This document shows positions 42,820 through 51,492 of a stretch of 64,000 bases of DNA, in pieces. Each line of letters opens with the position of its first letter. Positions within the stretch are counted from its first letter, which is position 1. A model generated the notes under the pieces. That model worked only from the letters and a program-made list of their open reading frames with translations, had not been told where the DNA came from and did not search any database. The position numbers were made by a program, and so were the translations under genes. This DNA is from Leadbetterella sp964489955 (GTDB lineage: Bacteria > Bacteroidota > Bacteroidia > Cytophagales > Spirosomataceae), in assembly GCA_964489955.1 (NCBI GenBank), contig CAZBAV010000013.1, positions 1-64,000 on the forward strand, written 5' to 3'.

Positions 42820-44064
42820 ATGCACACTGGAGATTTAATAGAATCGTTTGCGGAGTTTGCAAGAGAAAAAAACATAGACAGGCCTACCATGATTGCCATC
42901 TTGGAAGACGTGTTAAGGACTATGATACGTAAAGCCTATGGTGAAGACCATAACTTTGACATTATCCTTAACCCAGAAAGTGGTGACCTGGAAATGTGGA
43001 GGAAGAGAGAGATTGTAGACGATAACTCAGAAGATATTTGGGATCATGATAAAATTCCTCTGTCTGAAGCACAAAAAATTGAGCCTGATTTTGAGATTGG
43101 AGAAGAGGTAGCTGAATCTGTAAAAATAGAAGACTTTGGCCGTAGAATAGTACAAACTGCACGCCAAACGCTTATACAAAAAGTAAAGGATCTAGAAAAG
43201 GAAATGCTTTACGACCAGTACAAAGACCAGGTTGGAGAGCTTGTAAATGTAGACGTTTATCAGATTTTAGGTAGAGAGGTTATTTGTATTGATGAAGAAG
43301 GCAATGAACTTTCTTTACCAAAAGGAGAACAAATCCCTAAAGATCGTTTCCGTAAAGGTACAAGCATTAGGGCAATCATACATAAGGTAGAGATTAATAA
43401 TGGAAATCCGAAGTTAACGCTTTCTAGAACCTCACCGGTCTTCTTGGAAAGACTCTTCGAATTAGAAATTCCTGAAATACAAGATGGAATCATTTCTATA
43501 AGAAAAATTGTTAGAGAACCAGGGGAAAGAGCAAAAGTGGCCGTGGAATCATTCGACGACCGTATAGACCCTGTCGGTGCTTGTGTTGGTATGAAAGGTT
43601 CTAGGATTCACTCTATTGTGCGTGAACTAGAAAATGAAAATATAGACGTAATACAATATACAGAAAACACCAACTTGCTTATTTCTAGAGCACTAAGCCC
43701 TGCTAAAATAAGTAACATCCGTATTGATGAAAACTCTGATAGGGTTTCTGTATTCTTAAAACCAGACCAGGTTTCACTAGCTATAGGTAAGGGTGGATTA
43801 AACATCAAATTGGCCAGTAAGCTTATTGGATTAGAGATTGATGTATTCAGGGATGTTGACGGTGTTGTGGAAGAAGAAGACGTAGATTTAATGGAATTTA
43901 CGGATGAAATAGAAGAGTGGGTTCTAGTAGAATTTAGGAAAATTGGTCTAGATACAGCCAAATCTGTCCTTAATGTTTCAAAAGAAGACCTTGTAAGAAG
44001 AACTCCGCTTGAAGAAGAGACAGTAGATGAAGTATATGAAATACTCAAAAAGGAATTTGACTGA
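42820..44064 (+). CDS. nusA: Transcription termination/antitermination protein NusA
   Basis: A 414-residue protein with the N-terminal RNAP-binding domain (residues 1-125), S1 domain (about 130-200; GELVNVDVYQILGREVICID), and two KH domains (DPVGACVGMKGSRIHSIVREL, and DQVSLAIGKGGLNIKLASKL with the GKGG loop). A short C-terminal helical region follows but not the two acidic repeats of E. coli NusA, which is usual outside gammaproteobacteria. It modulates pausing and termination and lies in the conserved operon with infB. Confidence 0.95.
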   Translation: MHTGDLIESFAEFAREKNIDRPTMIAILEDVLRTMIRKAYGEDHNFDIILNPESGDLEMWRKREIVDDNSEDIWDHDKIPLSEAQKIEPDFEIGEEVAESVKIEDFGRRIVQTARQTLIQKVKDLEKEMLYDQYKDQVGELVNVDVYQILGREVICIDEEGNELSLPKGEQIPKDRFRKGTSIRAIIHKVEINNGNPKLTLSRTSPVFLERLFELEIPEIQDGIISIRKIVREPGERAKVAVESFDDRIDPVGACVGMKGSRIHSIVRELENENIDVIQYTENTNLLISRALSPAKISNIRIDENSDRVSVFLKPDQVSLAIGKGGLNIKLASKLIGLEIDVFRDVDGVVEEEDVDLMEFTDEIEEWVLVEFRKIGLDTAKSVLNVSKEDLVRRTPLEEETVDEVYEILKKEFD

Positions 44065-44122
44065 AACTGGTAATCCACACCATTATAAAAAGGAATAGAA
44101 ACAATATTTTTAAAGATTATTT

Positions 44123-47113
44123 ATGGCAGAAGAAAAAATGATGCGACTCAGCCAAGCTGCGAAAAAACTGAATGTAGGTTTAGCTACAGTGATTGAGATT
44201 TTGAGCTCAGCGGGGCATCATATTGACAATAATCCTAACGCCAAACTTACTTTCGGTCAGCTAGAGATTCTAGCGAAAAACCTTGATTATCCCGAACTAC
44301 TTGGAGATTCAACACCTTCAGCACCAGCTGCTAGTGGAGATAGCACCAAAGCAGCCGAGGAGATATTGTATTTTAGGGAAGAGCCTGCGGCTCCCGAAAT
44401 TATTAAGATAGAAACACACCTTACGGGACCTAAAGTCCTTGGTAAAATAGACTTAAATGCCAAAGGTAAGGTAGAAATAAAGCCTATTGAAGAAGCTAAG
44501 CCGGCTCCTGAAGTAGAAACTAAAGAGCCTGAGGTTCCTTTACAAAAAGAAGAACCTAAACCACAGGAAATAGAAAAACCAGTGGTTCAAGAGGTGGAAG
44601 ATACTAAACCAGAGCCAATAGTAGAGGTAGTAGAAGACCCAGTGGTTAAACAAGAAGAGCCTGTTAAAGAAGCGGCTCCGGTTGTGGAAACTCCTGTAGT
44701 TGTTCCTCCTGTGGAAAAAACACCTCCTGTGGTTGAGGAAACTCCAGTTACAGAAGTAAAACCTCCGGTAGCAGTTGCTCCTCCTGTGGTTATTCCACCT
44801 GTAGTTGAACCTAAAGTGGTTACTCCTCCTACTCCTGAGCCTCCAAAAGTAGAACCTCCAAAAGAGGCAGAACTTATTAAAGCTCAAGGAGATAAACTAC
44901 AAGGTCTTGTAGTTCTTGGGAAGATTGAGTTGCCTGTTGAGAAAAAACTTTCCAAGGAAGAACAAAAACAAAAGCGGAAACGCAAGCGTGTTATTGTTGG
45001 AGGCGAAAAAGTTGGAGATACCTCTAAGCCTGGGTTTGATAACTTTAAGAAAGACGCTCCTAAACCAGGAGATAATACTGCCAAGCCTGCTGCACCTAAG
45101 GAAAACCGTTTTGGTCCTGATAAAACCAAAGGTAATCAACAAGGTAATGCCAATGGCAAAAAAGACTTCAAGAAAGATAATAGAAGGGAAAACATCTCGT
45201 CTAGCGATGTTAAGGACAGCATCAAGACTACCATGTCTAGAATGCAAAACAAGAGTAATGACTTTGGTGCTAAATATCGGAAAGAAAAACGCCGTAACCG
45301 GGCTGAAGCCCAAGACGCACTTGACCAACAGCAATTGGAAGAAAGTGGCATCTTGAAACTTACCGAATTCATTTCGGCGTCTGAATTAGCCTCTTTAATG
45401 AACGTCTCGGTAAACGAAGTTATCGGAACTTGTATGAAGATGGGAATCTTCGTTTCTATTAACCAGAGACTTGATGCCGAAACTATACAAATGATTGCTT
45501 TAGAGTACAACTTCGATGTAGAGTTTATCTCTGCAGAAGAAGAAGTATCATTTGACACCCACGAAGAAGCAGATAAAGAAGAAGACCTAGAATATAGGGC
45601 TCCTATTGTTACCATCATGGGTCACGTAGATCATGGTAAAACTTCACTTTTGGACTACATCCGTCGTGCAAAAGTTGCTTCAGGTGAAGCTGGAGGAATA
45701 ACACAGCACATTGGAGCGTATTCTGTAAAGATAAAAGAAGGCCCTAACAAAGGAAAATCTTTAACCTTCCTAGATACACCAGGTCACGAAGCATTTACTG
45801 CCATGCGTGCACGGGGAGCTAAAATTACTGACGTTGTAATTATAGTAATCTCGGCAGACGATAGTGTGATGCCGCAAACACGTGAAGCCATTAACCATGC
45901 CCAAAATGCTGGGGTACCAATTGTATTTGCACTCAATAAAATAGATAAACCAAACGCTAATCCTGCCAAAATACGCGAGGATCTTTCGAAAGAAAACATT
46001 CTTGTAGAAAGCTGGGGTGGTAAATTCCAAGAGCAAGAGGTTTCTGCGAAATCTGGTTTAGGTGTTGATGAGTTGTTAGACAAAGTGTTGCTTGAAGCAG
46101 AACTTCTAGACCTGAAAGCAAATCCTAACAGAAATGCAACAGGTGCTGTAATAGAAGCGTCATTGGATAAAGGTAGAGGATATGTTTCTACCATAATGGT
46201 ACAAAACGGAACACTAAAAATTGGTGATATCGTATTAGCTGGACAGTACTTTGGTAGGGTTAGAGCCATGGTTAATGACCTCGGCACCAAAATTAAAGAA
46301 GCTGGACCATCAACACCTGTTCAGATTTTAGGTTTACCAGGTGCTCCTCAAGCTGGAGATAAATTTAACGTAATGGAAACGGAAAGAGAAGCCCGTGAAA
46401 TTGCCAACAAACGCGAGCAGCTTAACCGAGAGATGAGTATCAGGGCAAAACGCCATATTACTCTTGACGAAATTGGACGTCGTAAAGCCATTGGTTCTTT
46501 CAAAGAACTTAACGTAATCATTAAAGGTGACGTGGATGGTTCTGTAGAAGCACTTGCCGATTCATTATTGAAACTGTCTACAGAGGAGGTACAAGTAAAT
46601 ATTGTACACAAAGGAGTTGGACAAATTTCAGAATCAGACGTAACTCTTGCCTCTGCAGCAGATGCAATTGTGATTGGTTTCCAGGTGAGACCTTCTAACA
46701 ATGCAAGAAAGATTGCTGAAAATGAGGAAATAGAAATAAGGCTATACTCTATTATCTATGATGCTATAAACGAGATCAAAGATGCCATGGAGGGCTTACT
46801 TGCTCCTAAAGAGGAAGAGGTTGTTACGGGTAACATTGAAATACGTGAAGTGTTTAAGATTACCAAAGTGGGTACTATTGCGGGTTGTTATGTTACAGAT
46901 GGTATCGTGAAACGTAATAACAAAGTACGTATAATACGTGAAGGTATTGTAGTACATACAGGTGAAATAGCCCAGCTTAAACGCTTTAAAGACGATGTAG
47001 CTGAAGTACGTAATGGCTATGAATGTGGTTTAAGTATTAAGAACTACAATGATATCCAAATAGGAGACATCATAGAAAGCTTTGAAATAAGAGAATTAAA
47101 AAGAACGCTATAA
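44123..47113 (+). CDS. infB: Translation initiation factor IF-2
   Basis: A 996-residue GTPase. The N-terminus (residues 1-50) is the IF2_N winged helix (MRLSQAAKKLNVGLATVIEIL). About 85-290 is a disordered Pro/Val/Glu/Lys-rich linker with repeated PPVV-type units, then basic segments. A second IF2_N-like helix region lies near 405-460. The G domain begins around 493: IVTIMGHVDHGKTSLLDYIR (G1), TPGHEAFTAMRARG (G3), NKIDKPNANP (G4). Domains II, III and IV follow to GDIIESFEIRELKRTL. It brings fMet-tRNA to the ribosome. A strong terminator closes the operon. Confidence 0.96.
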   Translation: MAEEKMMRLSQAAKKLNVGLATVIEILSSAGHHIDNNPNAKLTFGQLEILAKNLDYPELLGDSTPSAPAASGDSTKAAEEILYFREEPAAPEIIKIETHLTGPKVLGKIDLNAKGKVEIKPIEEAKPAPEVETKEPEVPLQKEEPKPQEIEKPVVQEVEDTKPEPIVEVVEDPVVKQEEPVKEAAPVVETPVVVPPVEKTPPVVEETPVTEVKPPVAVAPPVVIPPVVEPKVVTPPTPEPPKVEPPKEAELIKAQGDKLQGLVVLGKIELPVEKKLSKEEQKQKRKRKRVIVGGEKVGDTSKPGFDNFKKDAPKPGDNTAKPAAPKENRFGPDKTKGNQQGNANGKKDFKKDNRRENISSSDVKDSIKTTMSRMQNKSNDFGAKYRKEKRRNRAEAQDALDQQQLEESGILKLTEFISASELASLMNVSVNEVIGTCMKMGIFVSINQRLDAETIQMIALEYNFDVEFISAEEEVSFDTHEEADKEEDLEYRAPIVTIMGHVDHGKTSLLDYIRRAKVASGEAGGITQHIGAYSVKIKEGPNKGKSLTFLDTPGHEAFTAMRARGAKITDVVIIVISADDSVMPQTREAINHAQNAGVPIVFALNKIDKPNANPAKIREDLSKENILVESWGGKFQEQEVSAKSGLGVDELLDKVLLEAELLDLKANPNRNATGAVIEASLDKGRGYVSTIMVQNGTLKIGDIVLAGQYFGRVRAMVNDLGTKIKEAGPSTPVQILGLPGAPQAGDKFNVMETEREAREIANKREQLNREMSIRAKRHITLDEIGRRKAIGSFKELNVIIKGDVDGSVEALADSLLKLSTEEVQVNIVHKGVGQISESDVTLASAADAIVIGFQVRPSNNARKIAENEEIEIRLYSIIYDAINEIKDAMEGLLAPKEEEVVTGNIEIREVFKITKVGTIAGCYVTDGIVKRNNKVRIIREGIVVHTGEIAQLKRFKDDVAEVRNGYECGLSIKNYNDIQIGDIIESFEIRELKRTL

Positions 47114-47115
47114 TA

Positions 47116-47145
47116 AAATAGATGCCCAATTCGGGCATCTATTTT
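47116..47145 (+). terminator. infB operon terminator
   Basis: AAAATAGATGCCC-type left arm (47116-47127), loop, GGGCATCTATTTTT right arm (47133-47145). Confidence 0.88.
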
Positions 47146-47200
47146 TATAGATATCTTTCAATTATTTCTGAAAAAATAAGATAAATATAGGTTTCAACCA

Positions 47201-47208
47201 TACATTTG
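47201..47208 (+). promoter_or_regulatory. -7 box of the O-methyltransferase gene, 7 nt before ATG
   Basis: TACATTTG directly upstream of the ATG at 47216; the predicted transcript would have a leader of only a few nucleotides. Confidence 0.55.
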
Positions 47209-47215
47209 TACCCGT

Positions 47216-47869
47216 ATGGCAATTGTAGATACAAAAGCGGAGGAGTATTGCATTAAACATACCGACCCAGAAATGCCGTATTTGGCCGAGGTTAACAGGG
47301 ATACACACACAAACTTCCTGAAACCACGGATGTTGTCAGGTCATTTACAAGGACGGTTACTGGCCGTGTTGTCGACATTACTAAAACCCAAGAAAATCTT
47401 AGAGATTGGGACATTCACAGGCTATTCTGCTTTGTGCTTAGCAGAAGGACTAGATGAAGGAGGGAAACTTATTACAATCGAGGCCGATGAGGAGTTGGAA
47501 AGTACCATTTTAACAAATGTACAAAAGGCTGGAATGGAGTCTAAAGTACAGTTAATAGTGGGAAACGCCTTAGATGTTATCCCAGATTTAGACAATGATT
47601 TTGATTTGGTATTCATAGACGCCGACAAGCTTAACTATATAAACTATTATAAGCTTGTTATTGAAAAAATCAGACTTGGCGGTGTCATTCTTTCCGACAA
47701 TGTTTTGTGGTCTGGTAAAGTTTGGGATGAATCTAAAAATGATGCTTCTACCGTATTGCTGAGGGAGTTTAACGAATACCTTACAAAAGATAACAGAACA
47801 AAAAAAGTGCTTTTACCTTTCAGAGATGGCTTGTTCATCTCTGTTAAAACCCGTNNNNNNNNNNTGTAA
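47216..47869 (+). CDS. SAM-dependent O-methyltransferase (class I, COMT-like)
   Basis: A protein of about 217 residues, its last codons hidden by ten N (47855-47864). SAM-binding motif I is ILEIGTFTGYSALCLAEGL (about 61-79), then ITIEADEELE, DLVFIDADKLNYINYY (about 130-145, the metal-binding Asp) and LSDNVLWSGKV. This is the small metal-dependent catechol/caffeoyl-CoA-type O-methyltransferase family, common and of varied substrate. The C-terminal LPFRDGLFISVKTR is the expected end, so the gene is probably complete apart from 3-4 uncertain codons. Confidence 0.85.
   Translation: MAIVDTKAEEYCIKHTDPEMPYLAEVNRDTHTNFLKPRMLSGHLQGRLLAVLSTLLKPKKILEIGTFTGYSALCLAEGLDEGGKLITIEADEELESTILTNVQKAGMESKVQLIVGNALDVIPDLDNDFDLVFIDADKLNYINYYKLVIEKIRLGGVILSDNVLWSGKVWDESKNDASTVLLREFNEYLTKDNRTKKVLLPFRDGLFISVKTRXXXX
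47855..47864. other. Assembly gap (ten N)
   Basis: Ten ambiguous bases at the very end of the O-methyltransferase gene and 36 bp before the next frame. The fixed length of ten suggests a scaffold join of unknown real size. Confidence 0.95.
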
Positions 47870-47900
47870 TGTAACAACGTTCTGTTAACGTGAAATCGTT

Positions 47901-50009
47901 TTGGTGTCATTGATTTTTGACATCAAAGCCCAGTCGAACACCATTCCTGAAGTACCACTTAAAACAGAGTTTGCCCATGTGCAAATTGTACTGAATTCAG
48001 ATGCCCGGGAATTGGTAAACACAGAAATCCGCCGCCTACTTACCCCACAAAACTCCTTTCTTGACAAGAAGATAGAGGACATGCAGGTATACTTCCCCCT
48101 AATAGAGAGAATATTGGAGGTTGAAAACGTCCCTGATGATTTTAAATATTTAGCGGTACTAGAGAGTTCACTTAATCCAGATGCTGTATCCTCTACTAAA
48201 GCTGTGGGTTACTGGCAGTTTAAAGATTTTACTGCAGCAGAAATGGGCTTAGTAATGGACCGCAACCGTGATGACCGTAAGAATTTACATTTAAGTACGA
48301 AAGCCGCTGCTCAGTATTTAAAAAAGAACAACTTAATCTTCAAGAATTGGGTTTCTTCGGCATTGTCATATACCGTTGGTGCGGGAGGAGCCGCTAGCAT
48401 AGTTCCTGTAGAATGGTCTTTTTCTGGCGAAGTTAAGTTTGATAAATACACCCACGAATATTTAATAAGATCTTTGGCTCACAAAATTGCTTTTGAGCAC
48501 AGACTTAACCGTGTCCCAAAGACAAGTAAAGTTTTGTTGGAATTTCCCGCAAGAAGCAGAACTTTAGGAGAGATTAGCCACGAAATCGGTGTCTCAGAGA
48601 ACGAACTAAAGAAATATAATGCTTGGATACCTAATGGTACCGTTCCTGGAGATAGAGACTATGTCTTACTTGTTCCATCATCAGGAAAAGAGCCAGTTAA
48701 TATCCTTTCTAAAGTGCAGCCAGGTGCTGTGAACTTGGGCTATCCTAAGTTAAAGCGTATTACTCAAGTAGTAACATCTACAGACCAAGCTGTTTTGTAT
48801 GAGATAAATGACAAAAAGGGTATCTTAGCCCAACCAGGCGATGAAGTGGCAAGACTAGCACGAAAAGCAAAAGTAAGCATATCTAAGTTCTTGAAATATA
48901 ATGATATGACTGATCGTGACTTGGCCAAAGAAGGGACCGTTTATTATCTTAAAAGCAAAAAATCTAGAGCCGAGGTTCCATACCATACTCTTGGTCAAAA
49001 CCAATCACTTTGGGATGTTTCCCATATGTATGGAGTAAAGTTAAAAAAACTAAAAACGTACAACCGCATAAAGGCGGACGAACCTATCCTACCTGGAAGA
49101 GTATTGTGGTTACAAAAGAAAAGACCTAAAAAACAGGCAATTCAATATGTGAACCCTCCTACTGAGTCACCGGAAAGCACACAACCAAAAGCAAACAACC
49201 TGCCTACTGGTACTATAAAAAATAACGAGGATATAATAACAACTGTTGCCACTACTACACATCGTGTATTGGAAAACGAGACTTTATTCTCCCTAGCTAA
49301 GAAGTATAACACTACAGTTGAAGAACTTAGACGATTAAACAATCTAAAACCAAGTGAGGGAATACAGTATAACCAACGACTAATAGTACCTGACAGTGCA
49401 ATAGATGATGAGCCTGAAGATGATTGGGAAGAAACAGCGGTGCCACCTGTTAAAGAGGCACCTAAAGTAGTGACAACTACTAAAGAACCTACTTATGAAC
49501 CGAAAACAACCTACTCTTCTGCTACTGGCTCGCACACTGTTAGTGCCGGTGAAACACTCTTTAGCATCGCAAAAAGATATGGAATCACGGTAGATGAACT
49601 CCGTTCCTTAAATGGATTTAGCAGCAGTGACATACTTAAATCAGGACAAACTATACTCGTATCTGGAACATCAAAAAGTTCGTCTTCCACAAAAGGTACT
49701 ACAAGTTGGGGAAGTCACATTGTAAAGAAGGGTGAAACCCTGTTTAGTATCTCTCAATATTATGAAATGAGCTTAGCTGAGCTACGCAATCTAAACGGGA
49801 TCACAGGAAATAACATAATGGTTGGGCAGAGACTTAAAGTTTCAGGTACGCCCGAGGCCGTAAAAACAGAATACCATTTGGTTAAGAAAGGCGAAACCTT
49901 ATTTAGCATTTCTCAAAAATATGGCGTTACTGTACAACAAATTAGAAATTGGAACAATATCTCTGGAAATAACGTGGTTAGTGGAAAGAGAATTATAGTA
50001 AATAAATGA
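47901..50009 (+). CDS. Lytic transglycosylase with multiple LysM domains (start uncertain, possible frameshift near assembly gap)
   Basis: A protein of about 700 residues. Residues 45-200 hold an SLT-like domain (YLAVLESSLNPDAVSSTKAVG with the catalytic Glu, YWQFKDFTAAEMGL). Further on are LysM or LysM-like modules: YHTLGQNQSLWDVSHMYGV, THRVLENETLFSLAKKYNT, SHTVSAGETLFSIAKRYGI, SHIVKKGETLFSISQYYEM, YHLVKKGETLFSISQKYGV. No ATG begins the frame; it opens at 47889 with VSLIFDIKAQS, which looks like the end of a signal peptide. A GTG at 47890 followed by KSF in another frame would join it (MKSFLVSL) if one T were added at the TTTT run near 47898. The last codon overlaps the DUF3109 gene by 4 bp. 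Confidence 0.85.
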   Translation: MVSLIFDIKAQSNTIPEVPLKTEFAHVQIVLNSDARELVNTEIRRLLTPQNSFLDKKIEDMQVYFPLIERILEVENVPDDFKYLAVLESSLNPDAVSSTKAVGYWQFKDFTAAEMGLVMDRNRDDRKNLHLSTKAAAQYLKKNNLIFKNWVSSALSYTVGAGGAASIVPVEWSFSGEVKFDKYTHEYLIRSLAHKIAFEHRLNRVPKTSKVLLEFPARSRTLGEISHEIGVSENELKKYNAWIPNGTVPGDRDYVLLVPSSGKEPVNILSKVQPGAVNLGYPKLKRITQVVTSTDQAVLYEINDKKGILAQPGDEVARLARKAKVSISKFLKYNDMTDRDLAKEGTVYYLKSKKSRAEVPYHTLGQNQSLWDVSHMYGVKLKKLKTYNRIKADEPILPGRVLWLQKKRPKKQAIQYVNPPTESPESTQPKANNLPTGTIKNNEDIITTVATTTHRVLENETLFSLAKKYNTTVEELRRLNNLKPSEGIQYNQRLIVPDSAIDDEPEDDWEETAVPPVKEAPKVVTTTKEPTYEPKTTYSSATGSHTVSAGETLFSIAKRYGITVDELRSLNGFSSSDILKSGQTILVSGTSKSSSSTKGTTSWGSHIVKKGETLFSISQYYEMSLAELRNLNGITGNNIMVGQRLKVSGTPEAVKTEYHLVKKGETLFSISQKYGVTVQQIRNWNNISGNNVVSGKRIIVNK

Positions 50010-50581
50010 TATTAATAGACGACACCTGCATTAGCGATGACATTGCTGAAAAGTTCTTTGTTTGCAACCTTGAGAAGTGCAAGGGAGCGTGCTGTATAGA
50101 AGGTGACCTGGGAGCTCCACTTGAGGAGTCGGAGCTCCCTGTTCTTGAAGAAATATACGAAACTGTAAAGCCATACCTTACACCAAAGGGAATAAAGGCT
50201 ATAGAAAAACAGGGGAAGTATATCCAAGATTGGGAAGGGGACTACTCTACTCCAACCATAAATGACAAAGAATGTGCTTATGCTTTTTACGACGAAAGCA
50301 AAACCCTAAAATGTGGTATCGAACAAGCTTACCTTGATGGAAAAGTGGACTTCAAAAAACCTATCTCCTGCCATTTGTATCCCATCAGAATAACTAAGTA
50401 TGAAGAGTTCCACGCACTTAACTACGATAGATGGAGCATATGCTCAGATGCCTGCTCACTTGGTGAGCATTTGGGTGTAGAAGTCTACAAGTTCTTAAAA
50501 GAGCCTCTAATTAGAGCCTATGGTGAAGAATGGTATGATAAACTTACCCAGGAAATAGAAAACAATGAGAGACTTCAATGA
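50006..50581 (+). CDS. DUF3109 family protein (Cys-rich, YkgJ-like)
   Basis: A 191-residue cytosolic protein with a Cys cluster near the N-terminus, CNLEKCKGACCIEGDLGAP (residues 20-38), and further Cys at NDKECAYAF, LKCGIE, ISCHLYPIRI and SICSDACSLG. The pattern CxxxxCxxxCC plus the SCHLYPIR motif defines DUF3109, related to Fe-S or zinc-binding CxxCxxCC proteins. Function not established. It overlaps the preceding transglycosylase gene by 4 bp and the following alkyltransferase-like gene by 17 bp. Confidence 0.88.
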   Translation: MILIDDTCISDDIAEKFFVCNLEKCKGACCIEGDLGAPLEESELPVLEEIYETVKPYLTPKGIKAIEKQGKYIQDWEGDYSTPTINDKECAYAFYDESKTLKCGIEQAYLDGKVDFKKPISCHLYPIRITKYEEFHALNYDRWSICSDACSLGEHLGVEVYKFLKEPLIRAYGEEWYDKLTQEIENNERLQ

Positions 50582-50879
50582 TGTCTACGAAGTTGTACAA
50601 TTGATTCCCTCCGGGAGGGTAAGCAGTTACGGAGCAATAGCAAAATACCTTGGCACCTCGCCTAGAGTTGTTGGCTGGGCCATGAATGCTGCCCATGCCA
50701 TTATTGGTATACCAGCCCACAGAGTAGTAAACCGCCATGGTATCCTCACGGGAAAAATGCACTTTGAAACTCCTACACGTATGCAAGAATTGCTTGAGCG
50801 AGAGGGGATAATAGTTAAAGAAAACCAAATTGTAAATTTCCAAGATTTCTATTGGAACCCGGAAAACGAGTTGGCTTAG
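50565..50879 (+). CDS. Alkyltransferase-like protein (ATL), MGMT family without catalytic Cys
   Basis: A 104-residue protein consisting only of the MGMT DNA-binding/active-site domain: YEVVQLIPSGRVSSYGAIAKYLG (HTH, residues 8-30), SPRVVGWAMNAA, and IPAHRVVNRHGILTG (about 49-63). The methyltransferase motif PCHRV is here PAHRV, so the alkyl-accepting Cys is replaced by Ala. Ala at this place is also known in Thermus TTHA1564, and ATL proteins bind O6-alkylguanine and hand it to nucleotide excision repair. Asn and Arg of VxNRHG, for base flipping and DNA contact, are kept. It starts inside the DUF3109 gene (17-bp overlap). Confidence 0.9.
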   Translation: MRDFNDVYEVVQLIPSGRVSSYGAIAKYLGTSPRVVGWAMNAAHAIIGIPAHRVVNRHGILTGKMHFETPTRMQELLEREGIIVKENQIVNFQDFYWNPENELA

Positions 50880-51016
50880 AAATGCCCCTGTCTAATAAAG
50901 TAGTTCTTTAGAATAATTTTTTGTTAATGTAGCACTATTTTGTGCAATTTTTCTTCTAAAACATCGTATTTTTACCAAAACATTTTTTACGAAATTAGGA
51001 TATTCTTTATATAATA

Positions 51017-51487
51017 ATGGCATCAATAAAACTTGACCAAATAGATAGAAAGTTACTGGAGATACTGCAAAGCCAAGGTAAGATTACCAATGCCCAGCTC
51101 TCAAAAGAAATTGGACTCTCTCCTGCACCCACTTTAGAGCGTGTAAAAAAATTGGAGAATGCCGGGATTATTGAAAGTTACCATGCTCAACTAAACAGGG
51201 AAAAAGTTGGTTTAGGTGTAATGACTTTTGTGCAGGTGACACTATCTGGGCACAAAAAATCTATTACAGAGACCTTTGTAAAAATCATTGCGAATGTTCC
51301 CGAGATAATAGAGTGCCACCATGTAACGGGCTCTTGTGACTTTCTTCTGAAGGTGATTGCTAAAGACATAGCTTCTTACCAAACCCTGATAATGGAAACC
51401 ATTAATGAGATAGAAGTGGTGGCGGGTACACAAACAATGGTTATACTATCTACTTTCAAAAGTTCTAAAGTTATGCCAATTCCTTAA
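51017..51487 (+). CDS. Lrp/AsnC family transcriptional regulator
   Basis: A 156-residue protein with an N-terminal HTH (LDQIDRKLLEILQSQGKITNAQLSKEIGLSP, residues 5-35, read in parts) and a C-terminal RAM ligand domain (FVQVTLSGHKKSI; VPEIIECHHVTGSCDFLLKVIAKD; TMVILSTFKSSK). Size and layout are standard for Lrp-type regulators, which form dimers to octamers and respond to amino acids. Target genes are not evident; it is convergent with a TPR gene 5 bp away. Confidence 0.92.
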   Translation: MASIKLDQIDRKLLEILQSQGKITNAQLSKEIGLSPAPTLERVKKLENAGIIESYHAQLNREKVGLGVMTFVQVTLSGHKKSITETFVKIIANVPEIIECHHVTGSCDFLLKVIAKDIASYQTLIMETINEIEVVAGTQTMVILSTFKSSKVMPIP

Positions 51488-51492
51488 TTGGC

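Noticed and set aside
44540..44887. Arg/Phe-rich antisense frame in infB
   Set aside because: It mirrors the Pro/Val/Glu/Lys linker of IF-2; composition is an artefact of that low-complexity region.
47855..47864. Gene truncation of the O-methyltransferase as a biological event
   Set aside because: The ambiguity is ten N at an assembly join; the protein is otherwise full length.
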